Made by a program: the position numbers and the translations under genes. Shown here piece by piece: positions 1 through 9,257 of a stretch of 64,000 nucleotides of DNA (within the stretch, counting starts at the first letter, position 1; the number at the start of each line of letters is the position of its first letter). The notes under the pieces were generated by a model, which searched no databases, was not told where the DNA came from, and saw only the letters and a list, made by a program, of their open reading frames with translations. The stretch comes from Candidatus Symbiothrix dinenymphae (GTDB lineage Bacteria; Bacteroidota; Bacteroidia; Bacteroidales; Azobacteroidaceae): the NCBI GenBank assembly GCA_001417715.1, contig BBRT01000024.1:1-64000 (forward strand), read 5' to 3'.

Positions 1-529
1 CGGCAGCTTCAACGCCGGAACCATAGCTAATCCTGGAATTAACCCCTACCGGAAATTCACCATCATTAACCCAACCACATTGGCAAACCTTACGCATTTT
101 GTGATATTCTTTCACTATGGGACGAATGGGCGGAAGGTCTATTTCTTGACGAACTTCCAACACGCTTGCTTCCTCTGCGGACAAATCCGCCCCACAATGA
201 GTGCAAAAATCGGAACAAAGGGCAATTATCTCATCCGGTTTTTGCATCGTCAGCGTTTTGCCTACATGGCCTTTTTGACCGCCAACCGGACGACCGGTCT
301 TTTGGCGAAGGTTCACTTTTTGGGTGCCGATAGGGTCTTTACTGGAAGGAAGATGGCTATTCTGACTGGTTTTAGGGTGCTCATAACGGGACAAGCGTGC
401 GCGTAAGTCGGCTATCTCCTTTTCTTGAATCGCAATTGCTTTTTTTTGAAGCTCATTCTCCTTTTGTAAAGTTCGAACCTCCGCAATCAATGTCTTCACT
501 AAAATCTCTATGTCCATTATATCTCCCAT
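1..529 (-). CDS. IS66 family transposase, N-terminal part (runs off the window)
   Basis: The minus strand is open from the window edge to ATG codons at 529 and 517. The protein begins with a short coiled-coil stretch (EVRTLQKENELQKKAIAIQE), followed by the IS66 signature KTSQNSHLPSSKDP and the basic GRPVGGQKGHVGK segment. A zinc-finger-like part with CTHCGADLS and VCQCG then leads into the start of the core. This is the N-terminal domain order of IS66 TnpC-type transposases; the DDE core lies outside the window. The TnpA and TnpB genes that often precede TnpC are absent: the region upstream is directly the 3' end of the GHKL ATPase gene. I cannot locate the terminal inverted repeats with confidence. 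Either start is possible; GGGAGAT sits just before the 517 ATG. Confidence 0.85.
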   Translation of the reverse strand, partial: MGDIMDIEILVKTLIAEVRTLQKENELQKKAIAIQEKEIADLRARLSRYEHPKTSQNSHLPSSKDPIGTQKVNLRQKTGRPVGGQKGHVGKTLTMQKPDEIIALCSDFCTHCGADLSAEEASVLEVRQEIDLPPIRPIVKEYHKMRKVCQCGWVNDGEFPVGVNSRISYGSGVEAA

Positions 530-569
530 ATTACTATAACGGGAAAAGTGTCGGTTTAGTATTTAAAGT

Positions 570-3140
570 TCAGGATGATTCGTTTTTTTTTAGTCCGCTG
601 TGGGGAGGTGCTGTATAGTAACCAGGATTGTATATTATTTCCCCTTTCATATTGTCTTCTATAATTCGTTTTACATGGCTCAATCCAAGTCCAGACCCTT
701 TTGTTGTAGTTACACCTTCTTCAAAAACCATTTTAGAATCAGAAATAGAACTGTCTAATATTTTTCCAACATCTCTTATAGACAAGCAAATTTTTCCATT
801 ATTCTTATAAAATTCAAATATTATTTTCGTTGCTTTTTTCTTCCTTGAATTACTCAATATGTTATCAATAGCAGTACATAACTCTATTGGTTCAAACGGT
901 TTAACAATAGATAAATTATTACTAAGAAATTTAATATCAATGTCATTATACAGAGTTTTATAAATGTCTTCTAAATAGACTTTTATGTAATTCACAATAT
1001 CTTCGTTTGTTTCGAGGAGTGCTTCCAAAAAATTGGATTTTGTAGTAAAGCGGGTTAATGTTGAAATTTTTTCATTTGCAAAACTGATACCTTTAATAAA
1101 ATTGAGCAATTCCTTGTTGGATATCAATTCTCCGTTATCCATTTTTCGTTTTAACAAAAGAATTTTCTTTGAAATATCATCAGAATACACCCCTATTATG
1201 TGATTGGAATCTCTCAAATCTTTATATTCAACAGTTTCCGCAGCTCGGCTACGCTTTATTTGTTCTTCTCTTTTTTTTGCAATATTTTCTGCTTTCATTC
1301 TCTTTTCTTCTGCATCTTTCCTTTTTTCCTCTTCCTCTTTTGCTTTTTGTTCTGCTTTAATTTTGCTTAATTCCGCCAAAACACGTTCTTTTTCTTTCTT
1401 TTCTTTTTCAAGTTCAGCTCTAATCTTGTCTTCTTCTGCTTTTTTCGCTCTTTGCTCTGCTTTTATTTGTTCTTCTTCTGCCTTTCTTGCCCGTTCTTCT
1501 GCTTCTTTTCGTTTTTTTTCTTCTTCTATTGCTCGTTTTTCAGCATCATCCTTTTCCTGTTGTAGTTTTCTAAATGTTTCTTCTGTTAACGTTATTGTTT
1601 GTTGTAATTCTGCATCGCCTGTAATTTCTGCAATTTTCTCTAAATCTTTAATGAATTTTGGCTGCACATCTTCCAAATTTTCGTTAACCAAATCAACTAA
1701 ATCTTTGTTAAATGCAATGATTTCAACGTCTTTTTCATCGGACAAACTTCTAATTAGGCGAATAAAATCAATTTTACTTCCAATATTCGATTGTGCGATT
1801 GAAACATCATCGGAATCTTTATCTTTTGCCAATAAATCTTCACGGAATTTTTGAGCCTCATCTTCTGAATTAAAATATTTGTTCCTTTTGAATGCTTCGC
1901 CCCAAAGAACACCGGAAACATACCTTTCCAAACGTCTATGTCCTTTTGAAAAAATATCTAATAACTGCTTGTAGCCACTTGTTTCAACAAGCCCACCTTC
2001 GCGATTTGATACCTCTTTAAATTGAACAATGTTATTTGTAACAATATCTACTCGACCAAATAAATCTCTTGACGAAAGAAATCTATTGTATCCTTGTTGT
2101 GACCTAAAATCAAGCCCCCAACTATCATCTCCGGTGTTTCCATATGGCTGAACTCTAAAACCATTTTTAAAGAGGAAAACAGAGCCATAATTGATGGGCT
2201 GCACTCCCATTTTAGTTGTGAAATTTACTTTGGCTGCATGGTTTAGATAATACAAATTTATTGTTAGATTATCAATAAAAGGATTGTATTTGCTTTTCTC
2301 TTTAATATGATAAATGAGAGTCCCTCTATCAAAAAGTTTTGTCTCAATTAAATTGGGTTCAACTCTTACATCTATTTGTGTGGTTTTCAAATTCAATATA
2401 TCAACAATTGAATTGTAAACTTTGCCATTGATTTTATCTCGTTCAATAGCTGTTTCTTCATCTGATTTTTTATCTTTTTCACTAACAATTTCAATACTAA
2501 AATCAGTAGTATCAGAAAATGGATTAATGAGTTTTTCAAGTGAATGTTTTAATCCTTTAATTTTATCTCTATCCCAGTTTTCTGTATATTCTATTTCTAA
2601 AATAGTTCCGGTTTCAGAATCATTTGGGAATTGCAATTGGTAAGAATCAATTGTGCTATGAGGCATTTTTATTTTTTCAAAATCTTCTTTTTGGTCTTTT
2701 TCAAACTCGCCCCAATTAATCGTTAATTGTTCAATTGGGCAGTTTACTTTACGTGTAGTCAATGTGAGTTTTTCGCCTAATCTATCACACGAAAAACGCC
2801 CAATGCCCTTAGCTCCGGCATAATATTTTCGAACTTTGATTTTATCCCTATATGATTCTCGTTTTTCTTCGTCTATATTTTTTTCAATATCTTCCGTTCC
2901 ATCGTTTTTTGCAGAATACGCAACTGCCAACCATTTTTTTAGCAAGTCATGATAAGACATTCCTTTGCCGTCATCGGCTATGATTATTTTGTTATTTTCA
3001 AAAGTTATAATAACCGAATTCGCACGGGCGTCATAAGAATTTTTTACCAACTCAAAAATGGCAATGTTGTCATCGGTAATTAAATCTTTACCTATAATAT
3101 CCTTTAATCCTGATTTAACTGAAAAATACAAATCATCCAT
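570..3140 (-). CDS. Protein with two GHKL ATPase domains joined by a coiled coil; last gene of the R-M operon
   Basis: An 856-aa protein of unusual architecture. The N-terminal GHKL fold is of the Hsp90/MutL/MORC type, with N-box ELVKNSYDA (30-38), G1 DDGKGM (56-61) and G2 GAKGIGRF (109-116). A middle region is followed by a highly charged Ala/Glu/Lys/Arg-rich coiled coil at about 520-635. A second, histidine-kinase-type ATPase then shows N-box DNILSNSRKK (759-768), a degenerate G1 RDVGK and G2 GSGLGLSHVK (815-824). A histidine at about 647 (SNHIIG) is where an H-box could lie, but no canonical H-box is seen. The start overlaps the dcm stop by 8 nt, so translation is probably coupled. MORC/MutL-like ATPases in R-M neighbourhoods are known (Iyer, Abhiman and Aravind), where a DNA-loop or clamp role is proposed. 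After NPGY the C-terminus does not look like a normal kinase end and may have been altered by the adjacent IS66. Base composition is visibly A+T rich. Confidence 0.85.
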   Translation of the reverse strand: MDDLYFSVKSGLKDIIGKDLITDDNIAIFELVKNSYDARANSVIITFENNKIIIADDGKGMSYHDLLKKWLAVAYSAKNDGTEDIEKNIDEEKRESYRDKIKVRKYYAGAKGIGRFSCDRLGEKLTLTTRKVNCPIEQLTINWGEFEKDQKEDFEKIKMPHSTIDSYQLQFPNDSETGTILEIEYTENWDRDKIKGLKHSLEKLINPFSDTTDFSIEIVSEKDKKSDEETAIERDKINGKVYNSIVDILNLKTTQIDVRVEPNLIETKLFDRGTLIYHIKEKSKYNPFIDNLTINLYYLNHAAKVNFTTKMGVQPINYGSVFLFKNGFRVQPYGNTGDDSWGLDFRSQQGYNRFLSSRDLFGRVDIVTNNIVQFKEVSNREGGLVETSGYKQLLDIFSKGHRRLERYVSGVLWGEAFKRNKYFNSEDEAQKFREDLLAKDKDSDDVSIAQSNIGSKIDFIRLIRSLSDEKDVEIIAFNKDLVDLVNENLEDVQPKFIKDLEKIAEITGDAELQQTITLTEETFRKLQQEKDDAEKRAIEEEKKRKEAEERARKAEEEQIKAEQRAKKAEEDKIRAELEKEKKEKERVLAELSKIKAEQKAKEEEEKRKDAEEKRMKAENIAKKREEQIKRSRAAETVEYKDLRDSNHIIGVYSDDISKKILLLKRKMDNGELISNKELLNFIKGISFANEKISTLTRFTTKSNFLEALLETNEDIVNYIKVYLEDIYKTLYNDIDIKFLSNNLSIVKPFEPIELCTAIDNILSNSRKKKATKIIFEFYKNNGKICLSIRDVGKILDSSISDSKMVFEEGVTTTKGSGLGLSHVKRIIEDNMKGEIIYNPGYYTAPPHSGLKKNESS

Positions 3141-4344
3141 ATCTCAATTGTTTTAATGCAATACCTGCTTGTTCGCCGAACAAGGGCGGAATCGCGTTGC
3201 CTATTTGTGTATATCGCGGCACTTCAACTTTTCGTAGTTTTCCTCCGGTAGTATATTTGCCTTTAAATTCAAAATCATCGGGAAAACTTTGCAGGCGGGC
3301 GCACTCGCGTACTGTTAAGATACGTGGCTCGCAGTAATGAATCATATCATCGGGATGCGAAGTCACGGTTGGTGCTTGCTCGTTGGGCTGCAAAGGAACT
3401 AAAACCTGTGTGTGAATATTTAATTGCCGCTTTAAGTCTTCCGAAATGTTTTTACATTCGGAGCTAACCAACTGAATATATTTCAATCGTGCAACCGTTT
3501 TGGGGTTTTGTTTTGCAAAACTGTGGCTATCAGGAACATTAAATGGTTTTGTTTTTTTTCTGGCGAATTTTTGGTAATTGGATTTTGCCACATAGTACTT
3601 TCCACTCGCAAATCCCTTTCTATCTGGAGTTTCTATCACCTCCCCCGAAAGCAAATCAGACAAAGCATCTTTAATAGTTGGTTGTACATCAAGTTGTTTT
3701 TCTTTCAAAAATGAGAATTTGTTTTGTTCCAACAGCTTAAAAAAATAGTGAACTTTTTTTTCACTTGCATTTTCTAAATCTTTTCTCATTCCTACAAGAA
3801 TAAAGCGTGTTCGTTTTTGAGGCACACCGTATTCGCCAAAATTGATTAACTTTCCATAAACATAATACCCTGTTTTATCCAATTCTGAAGTAACTATTTC
3901 TGAATAGTGTTTCCCTTTTTGAGCGTTACTTCGGAACGCCATAGTGAAACCCTTGACATTTTCAAAGAGAATCAGGTCGGGTTTTACAAGCGACACAAAT
4001 TTTATGTAGGAATCTATTAATTTATTGCGTTCGTCATTTTCATCGCGTCTGCCAGCAATAGAAAACCCTTGACAGGGTGGTCCTCCAGCTATCAATGTAA
4101 CTTTTCCCTGTAACTTTTCCAATTCGGAAGAATAGTCTTTGATAACGTTATTTATGTCATGAGCTTGTTTCGGTAACCAATCTGGCCAATCAAAATGTTT
4201 TATTTTGTCTATTAGGTTAAATTCTAATGTTTTAAAGGCATGAGGACTTTTTTCTATAGCAAAAAGTCCCTCCCATCCCGAATTATGCAATCCGAGAGAT
4301 AGTCCTCCGCATCCGGAAAATATGTCTATATATGTATGTTTCAT
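3133..4344 (-). CDS. dcm: DNA (cytosine-5) methyltransferase (Dcm type)
   Basis: A 403-aa C5-cytosine methyltransferase with all hallmark motifs in order: motif I DIFSGCGGLSLGL (7-19), the catalytic Pro-Cys motif IV GGPPCQGFS with Cys91, motif VI ENVKG, motif VIII QKRTRF, motif IX LTVRECARLQSFPDD and motif X QIGNAIPP near the end. The enzyme transfers methyl from SAM to C5 of cytosine in a specific duplex site; the site cannot be read from sequence. It starts 11 nt after hsdS and overlaps the GHKL gene by 8 nt, so it belongs to the same transcription unit. A C5 methylase downstream of type I M and S genes is not a standard type I arrangement. Chromosomal orphan Dcm enzymes exist, but the operon linkage suggests a joint island. 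Confidence 0.95.
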   Translation of the reverse strand: MKHTYIDIFSGCGGLSLGLHNSGWEGLFAIEKSPHAFKTLEFNLIDKIKHFDWPDWLPKQAHDINNVIKDYSSELEKLQGKVTLIAGGPPCQGFSIAGRRDENDERNKLIDSYIKFVSLVKPDLILFENVKGFTMAFRSNAQKGKHYSEIVTSELDKTGYYVYGKLINFGEYGVPQKRTRFILVGMRKDLENASEKKVHYFFKLLEQNKFSFLKEKQLDVQPTIKDALSDLLSGEVIETPDRKGFASGKYYVAKSNYQKFARKKTKPFNVPDSHSFAKQNPKTVARLKYIQLVSSECKNISEDLKRQLNIHTQVLVPLQPNEQAPTVTSHPDDMIHYCEPRILTVRECARLQSFPDDFEFKGKYTTGGKLRKVEVPRYTQIGNAIPPLFGEQAGIALKQLRYG

Positions 4345-4355
4345 TGTCCGTTACA

Positions 4356-5600
4356 TTATGTTTTTGCAAAATTACTAAAAATTTCTTTTATTTCAATTTT
4401 CCCACTCATCAACCGCGGCAATAAATTATTCCGAACCTGTGTAAGAGTCTGATTATGTGAATAATTCTCTATTATTCTTTCAAATAACGAATTGATAATA
4501 TTGCCAAATTGTTCTATTATTTCATTATTTGGTAATATTATCTCTACATTTTCGATTTGGCTTGCGCTGATATTCGGCTGAGCACTTCCACTTGCTGTGC
4601 TTAAAAGTACATTTTGATATTCAGGTGTTGAAAGAATTAAATATGAAAACCATTTCGAATATTTTGTCTTTTCTCTAAATGAGCCAACACGTTGATTTAG
4701 CCAAAGTTCTTTATCGGTGTTTGGAACTATCCCGACCTTACCTACTTCTGCACCTGTCATTGCAATTAGCAAATCTCCACTCTTCACTTTGAAACGTGAA
4801 TCAATATTTTCAGCAACAACATTTGGAATATATTGCATATTGATAATATCAACAACATTATTCGAGATATTTTTTATTTTCAAAATTCCATTTTCTCCTT
4901 CATTTGAAAAATCATCACTCTTAAATGCGTATCCATTTTGGATAAAAGTAATTTCTCCTAATCTTCCTTTTTTCCACCCTTTCGGCAATCCATCCACCAA
5001 CATCCCATCTGCGCCCGGAAAGTGAAAATCCACAAACCATTCCTTAAAAATAGCCTGAGCCATAGCCTCCAGCGTTATATTCATCTGCAAATTGAGTTCT
5101 ATTTTGTCGTCAAGGGAAGAGAGAATTTTGGCGATTTTGCACTGGTCTTTAATATTTACAGGGATTGTTATTTCAATATTATCAAAAAGAGGCGCATTAA
5201 ACGCAGGAAAGGTTGTCGTGTTTGCTTCGGCAACGCTATTCAAATAAAAAACAATTTCATCTGTCGTTAGATAATAAAATAGAAAATCAGGGTCAATATT
5301 TTTTGCGCTCAATACTGCAAATCCAGTTGAAGCGATTGTATTTGGTTTGGGATTTTTAACAATTCCATAATGGCGCAATATAGGTCTAACTGTTGAATAA
5401 ACAATGTCGTTATTCTTAACAATTCGCTTTGCTCTGCTTGGGGCATCTTCTATTTTTAATTTTTGAATGCCTGAAAAGCGATTTTCGGTCACTGAAGAAG
5501 TATCTAAATATTCTATTGTATCATATTCAAAATCCTTATTTATAGAGCATTGATTAATGTCTATAAAATTTCCCAATCTATATGTTTTCCAATCGCTCAT
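4356..5600 (-). CDS. hsdS: Type I restriction-modification specificity subunit
   Basis: A 414-aa HsdS with two target-recognition domains (about 1-165 and 205-370). Each is followed by a conserved helical spacer: [20 protein letters not shown] around 173-192 and [20 protein letters not shown] near the C-terminus. These spacers bind HsdM and set the gap in the bipartite recognition site. Length is normal for the family. The ATG overlaps the hsdM stop by 4 nt (ATGA). Both TRDs appear intact, with no truncation or inverted repeats that would suggest a shufflon. The function is to direct HsdM, and HsdR if one exists, to its site. Confidence 0.93.
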   Translation of the reverse strand: MSDWKTYRLGNFIDINQCSINKDFEYDTIEYLDTSSVTENRFSGIQKLKIEDAPSRAKRIVKNNDIVYSTVRPILRHYGIVKNPKPNTIASTGFAVLSAKNIDPDFLFYYLTTDEIVFYLNSVAEANTTTFPAFNAPLFDNIEITIPVNIKDQCKIAKILSSLDDKIELNLQMNITLEAMAQAIFKEWFVDFHFPGADGMLVDGLPKGWKKGRLGEITFIQNGYAFKSDDFSNEGENGILKIKNISNNVVDIINMQYIPNVVAENIDSRFKVKSGDLLIAMTGAEVGKVGIVPNTDKELWLNQRVGSFREKTKYSKWFSYLILSTPEYQNVLLSTASGSAQPNISASQIENVEIILPNNEIIEQFGNIINSLFERIIENYSHNQTLTQVRNNLLPRLMSGKIEIKEIFSNFAKT

Positions 5601-7126
5601 ATAATGTATCCTATCTTTAACAAGTTTACTTTTATCGCTTCATCCAATTCATTTGCCTTTTGCATCTGCTCTTTCAATGTCGCTGTCAACTGCTGCATTT
5701 TTTCGTCAAATGTCTGTCCGTCATCTTCCGCTTCTTTAAAATCAATATATCTGCCGGGCGTAAGCACATAATTGTTTTTGCGAATTTCCTGAATGTTTGC
5801 GGATTTGCAAAACCCAGCCGTATCGTTATACTTTCCCGATTCTTTGCCTCTCCAATTATGATAGGTGTCGGCAATTTGTTCAATATCCTTGTCTGTAAAT
5901 TCTTTTTGCTTGCGACTTATCATTGTGCCCATGTCGCGGGCATCAACAAACAAAATTTCATGACTGCGATTTCTGAATTTTGTGGTTTCTGTTTTATTTC
6001 GGGATAAGAACCACAAACAAGCCGGAATTTGCGTGTTGTAAAATAATTGTGCCGGCAAGGCTACCATGCAATCAACTAAATCATGTTCAATCAATTCTTT
6101 CCTAATTTGTCCTTCGGTAGATATTTCGCTGCTCATACTGCCATTGGCTAATACAATACCCGCTGTGCCATAAGGTGCTAACTTGCTGATGAAAAGCTGC
6201 AACCAAGCATAATTGGCATTCCCTTGTGGCGGCAATCCATATTTCCATTTATGGGTTTCAGCTGGATTTATTTTATAATCGCTTACATTAAAAGGCGGAT
6301 TAGCCAATATATAATCCACTTTCAATTCCGGAAATTTATCGTTCAACAGAGTATCACCCAGTTCTATTTTGGCATCAATTCCACGAATGGCCAAATTCAT
6401 TTTTGCCAAACGATAGGTGGTGGGATTACTTTCCTGCCCAAATATGGAAATTTTACCCCTGCGGTGTTCGTGCAATTCTATAAAACGTTCGCTTTGCACA
6501 AACATACCACCACTACCGCAACAGCCGTCATACACACGTTTTTCAGGCTCGGGCGCAAGCACTCCTACCAACAGTTTTACGATACTTTGAGGAGTGTAGA
6601 ATTGTCCTCCTTTTTTACCTTCGGCATCGGCAAACTGCCCCAGGAAATATTCAAATACAAAACCAAGAACGTCTTTTCCCTTTCCGTTGCCACTTTTACT
6701 CAATGTGATAGAGCCAATTAAGTCTATCAATTCCCCTATACGTTGTTTGTCTAATGCAGGTCTGGCATAGTCTTTGGGTAAAACACCTTTGAGCGAAGGA
6801 TTGTCTTTTTCAATGGCATCCATGGCATCATCAATGTCCTTGCCTATAGTAGGCAGTTTGGCACGCCCTTGTAACCATTTCCAACGAGCTTGAGGTGGAA
6901 CGTAAAAAACTCTTTCGGCGGTATATTCGTCTTTGTCTTCGGGGTCAGCACCGGTTTCGTTCTTTTCGGCATCCAATTTCTGAAACAACTCTTCAAAAGC
7001 ATCCGAGATGTATTTAAGGAATATCAATCCCAATACAACATGCTTGTACTCTGACGCATCCATATTGTTGCGCAGTTTGTCGGCTGCCTGCCAAAGCGTT
7101 TTCTCGAGCTCTAAATTTTCTGTCAT
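5597..7126 (-). CDS. hsdM: Type I restriction-modification DNA methyltransferase subunit (adenine-N6)
   Basis: A 509-aa N6-adenine methylase of the HsdM family. The N-terminal helical HsdM_N domain ([13 protein letters not shown]) is followed by the SAM-binding motif in [11 protein letters not shown] (189-199) and the catalytic NPPF motif (266-269). It is the first gene of the four-gene minus-strand operon. The next gene upstream is a divergent amidase, so hsdR is not on that side. A weak -7-like box (TATCTATG) lies about 10 nt before the start. With HsdS it should form the M2S methyltransferase. No HsdR is encoded anywhere in the window, so restriction either depends on a gene beyond the IS66 or has been lost. 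Confidence 0.95.
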   Translation of the reverse strand: MTENLELEKTLWQAADKLRNNMDASEYKHVVLGLIFLKYISDAFEELFQKLDAEKNETGADPEDKDEYTAERVFYVPPQARWKWLQGRAKLPTIGKDIDDAMDAIEKDNPSLKGVLPKDYARPALDKQRIGELIDLIGSITLSKSGNGKGKDVLGFVFEYFLGQFADAEGKKGGQFYTPQSIVKLLVGVLAPEPEKRVYDGCCGSGGMFVQSERFIELHEHRRGKISIFGQESNPTTYRLAKMNLAIRGIDAKIELGDTLLNDKFPELKVDYILANPPFNVSDYKINPAETHKWKYGLPPQGNANYAWLQLFISKLAPYGTAGIVLANGSMSSEISTEGQIRKELIEHDLVDCMVALPAQLFYNTQIPACLWFLSRNKTETTKFRNRSHEILFVDARDMGTMISRKQKEFTDKDIEQIADTYHNWRGKESGKYNDTAGFCKSANIQEIRKNNYVLTPGRYIDFKEAEDDGQTFDEKMQQLTATLKEQMQKANELDEAIKVNLLKIGYII

Positions 7127-7136
7127 TACTTTGTTA

Positions 7137-7144
7137 CATAGATA
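7137..7144 (-). promoter_or_regulatory. Weak -7-like element before hsdM
   Basis: TATCTATG differs from TAnnTTTG at one position and lies 10 nt before the hsdM ATG. It is the only candidate promoter for the four-gene methylase/ATPase operon. Confidence 0.3.
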
Positions 7145-7224
7145 TTTTAATTCTACGGTGCGAAATTACATGAAAATTCTGAGATTGCCAAGCGCATGAA
7201 TAAAAATAACTCATAACTATTTCG

Positions 7225-7232
7225 TACCTTTG
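7225..7232 (+). promoter_or_regulatory. -7 box of the amidase gene
   Basis: TACCTTTG with only 8 nt before the ATG. Transcription would begin a few bases from the start codon, implying an almost leaderless mRNA. Confidence 0.7.
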
Positions 7233-7240
7233 CGCCCGAT

Positions 7241-8347
7241 ATGAAGAAAAGGGTACTTTTGATATTACTGACTGCTGTGTTGGCGACTTCGGTGGCGTTT
7301 GCGAAGCCTGCTGCGGAGCCGTTTGTGGTGGTGCTTGATGCCGGTCATGGCGGGAAAGACCCCGGTTCGCTTGGCAAAAAGGGGCGGGAGAAAGACATCA
7401 CGCTTGCCGTTGCGCTCCATTTGGGCAAATACATCACGGAGCGCCATTCCGACGTCAAGGTGGTTTACACGCGCGAAAATGACACATTTGTGGAGTTGGA
7501 TGAGCGTGCCAATATCGCCAATCGCAATAAAGCCGACCTTTTTATTTCCATCCACACCAATTCGGCACGGGCAAAAGAGGTTCGCGGGTCGGAAGTGTAT
7601 TCGTTTGGGGTTGCCCGAGCCGATGAAAGTCTTGACGTGACGCAACGTGAAAATAATGTCATCCAGTTGGAAGAAAACTATAAGGAAAAATACGATGGTT
7701 TTGACCCCAATTCTGCCGAGTCGTACATCATTTTTGAATTTATGCAAAACAAATTCGTGGAACAAAGCATCCATTTTGCGACACAAGTGCAAAATATGCT
7801 CAAAACCTGCGTAGATTGGAAAGAACGCGGCGTGAAACAGGCGCAATTTTTGGTGCTCCGAAAGTCTGCCATGCCCCGCGTGCTGATTGAGTTGGACTTT
7901 ATTTCCAACACCGATGCGGAAAAAATTATGATGAGCGAAGGCGGGCGCAAAATGTATGCCAAAGCCATTTACGAGTCGTTTGCACAATACAAATACGAAT
8001 ACGACCGCAAAACCGGCGATACGCCCCGTTCGCCTGCCCCAATCATTACGTCTGATATGCCGCGCGAAGTGGAACCGGAGAGAGGCAAAACAGAGGAAAC
8101 GCGCAAATCGGTTAAAGGCGCACGCATATATAAGGTGCAACTTTTTTCATCGTCGAAAGAATTGGCGGCTGATTCGCCTTTCTTAAAGGGCTATGCTGCA
8201 GAATTTTACGTTGAAAACGGCGACTACAAATACACTTACGGCGCGAGCACCGACAAGCAAGAGATATTTCAAATTAAAGCAAAAGTAAAAAAAGATTTTC
8301 AGGATGCGTTTGTCGTCACATTTGAAGACGGAAAACGGGTCAACTAA
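7241..8347 (+). CDS. N-acetylmuramoyl-L-alanine amidase (Amidase_3) with C-terminal SPOR-like region
   Basis: A 368-aa exported amidase that cleaves the amide bond between MurNAc and the peptide stem during cell separation. The signal peptide spans about 1-21. The zinc amidase domain shows LDAGHGGKDPG (His36), GREKD (Glu50) and FISIHTNS (His105), with the catalytic glutamate in LIELDFISN. The last about 75 residues (YKVQLFSSSKEL onward) resemble the SPOR-like tail seen in Bacteroidetes amidases, which binds denuded glycan. It is followed 12 nt later by an MCE-domain gene, so the two may be cotranscribed. Confidence 0.92.
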   Translation: MKKRVLLILLTAVLATSVAFAKPAAEPFVVVLDAGHGGKDPGSLGKKGREKDITLAVALHLGKYITERHSDVKVVYTRENDTFVELDERANIANRNKADLFISIHTNSARAKEVRGSEVYSFGVARADESLDVTQRENNVIQLEENYKEKYDGFDPNSAESYIIFEFMQNKFVEQSIHFATQVQNMLKTCVDWKERGVKQAQFLVLRKSAMPRVLIELDFISNTDAEKIMMSEGGRKMYAKAIYESFAQYKYEYDRKTGDTPRSPAPIITSDMPREVEPERGKTEETRKSVKGARIYKVQLFSSSKELAADSPFLKGYAAEFYVENGDYKYTYGASTDKQEIFQIKAKVKKDFQDAFVVTFEDGKRVN

Positions 8348-8359
8348 CAAAATAACAAA

Positions 8360-9250
8360 ATGAAAAAAAGAATTAGTAAAGAATTTACAATCGGGTTAAT
8401 CACGCTCGTTAGCGTGTTTGTTCTCTATTTTGGCATCAAATATTTGAAAGGGATTAACCTTTTCAAGCCCACCAACCACTATTATGTGATGATGGCTAAT
8501 GTGTCGGAACTGCATCCGTCCAGTCCTGTTTTCATTGATGGCTACAAGGTGGGCATTGTCAACAGCATCACGCCGCACTATGGCAGCACGGAGGAAAAAA
8601 GCATTCAGGTGCAACTCAATTTGGACAAATTGGTGAAATTGCAAACAGGTTCGTATGTCGAATTGAAAGCCGGACTGACTTCGGGCGCCTATTTCAACCT
8701 GATTTTGAACAAAAAAAGCGACAAATTTTACAAAATTGGCGACACCATCGAAGGCGTTTCGGAAGTCGGGCTGATGGAAAAGGTGACTGCCGACCTGATG
8801 CCGCAAGTGGCAAACCTGTTGCCACGGTTGGACTCCATCCTGCTCGGAATACAGTTTCTGCTCACCCATCCCGCCCTGACACAGTCGCTGAACCATGTAG
8901 AAACCACAACAGCAAATCTGGAACGCTCCTCAGCGCAACTCAACATACTACTCGCGCAGCAAGTGCCGCCCATCCTGACCAACCTGAAAAAAGTGTCGGC
9001 AGACTTCGCCGTTGTCAGCGGCAATTTGAGGGACATCGACCTGCAACCCACATTGGCAAAATTGGATGCCGCCGCCGGTAATATCGACACGCTAACGACC
9101 CAGCTCAACAGCCCCAACTCATCGCTCGGACTGCTGATGCGCGACCGCACGCTGTACGACCACTTGGATTCTACTGCAGTCAACGCCTCAAATCTCATGT
9201 TTGACATCAAGGCACATCCCAAACGCTATGTGCATTTTTCGATTTTCTGA
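8360..9250 (+). CDS. MCE/MlaD family lipid-transport protein
   Basis: A 296-aa protein with one N-terminal membrane anchor (about 9-29, IGLITLVSVFVLYFGIKYL) followed by an MCE domain (about 38-115) containing the typical SPVFIDGYKVGIVNSI segment. A long helical region then extends to the C-terminus. MCE proteins form hexameric rings that move phospholipids between inner and outer membranes. The partner MlaE permease and MlaF ATPase genes are not nearby. The gene ends 8 bp before the convergent CBM9-like gene. Family assignment is firm; the exact substrate is inference. Confidence 0.88.
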   Translation: MKKRISKEFTIGLITLVSVFVLYFGIKYLKGINLFKPTNHYYVMMANVSELHPSSPVFIDGYKVGIVNSITPHYGSTEEKSIQVQLNLDKLVKLQTGSYVELKAGLTSGAYFNLILNKKSDKFYKIGDTIEGVSEVGLMEKVTADLMPQVANLLPRLDSILLGIQFLLTHPALTQSLNHVETTTANLERSSAQLNILLAQQVPPILTNLKKVSADFAVVSGNLRDIDLQPTLAKLDAAAGNIDTLTTQLNSPNSSLGLLMRDRTLYDHLDSTAVNASNLMFDIKAHPKRYVHFSIF

Positions 9251-9257
9251 TTGTTTT

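Noticed and set aside
1204-1854. Serine-rich 216-codon plus-strand frame
   Set aside because: It is the complement of the Glu/Lys-rich coiled coil of the ATPase gene.
7265-8140. 291-codon minus-strand frame
   Set aside because: It lies opposite the clearly coding amidase gene and has no family features.
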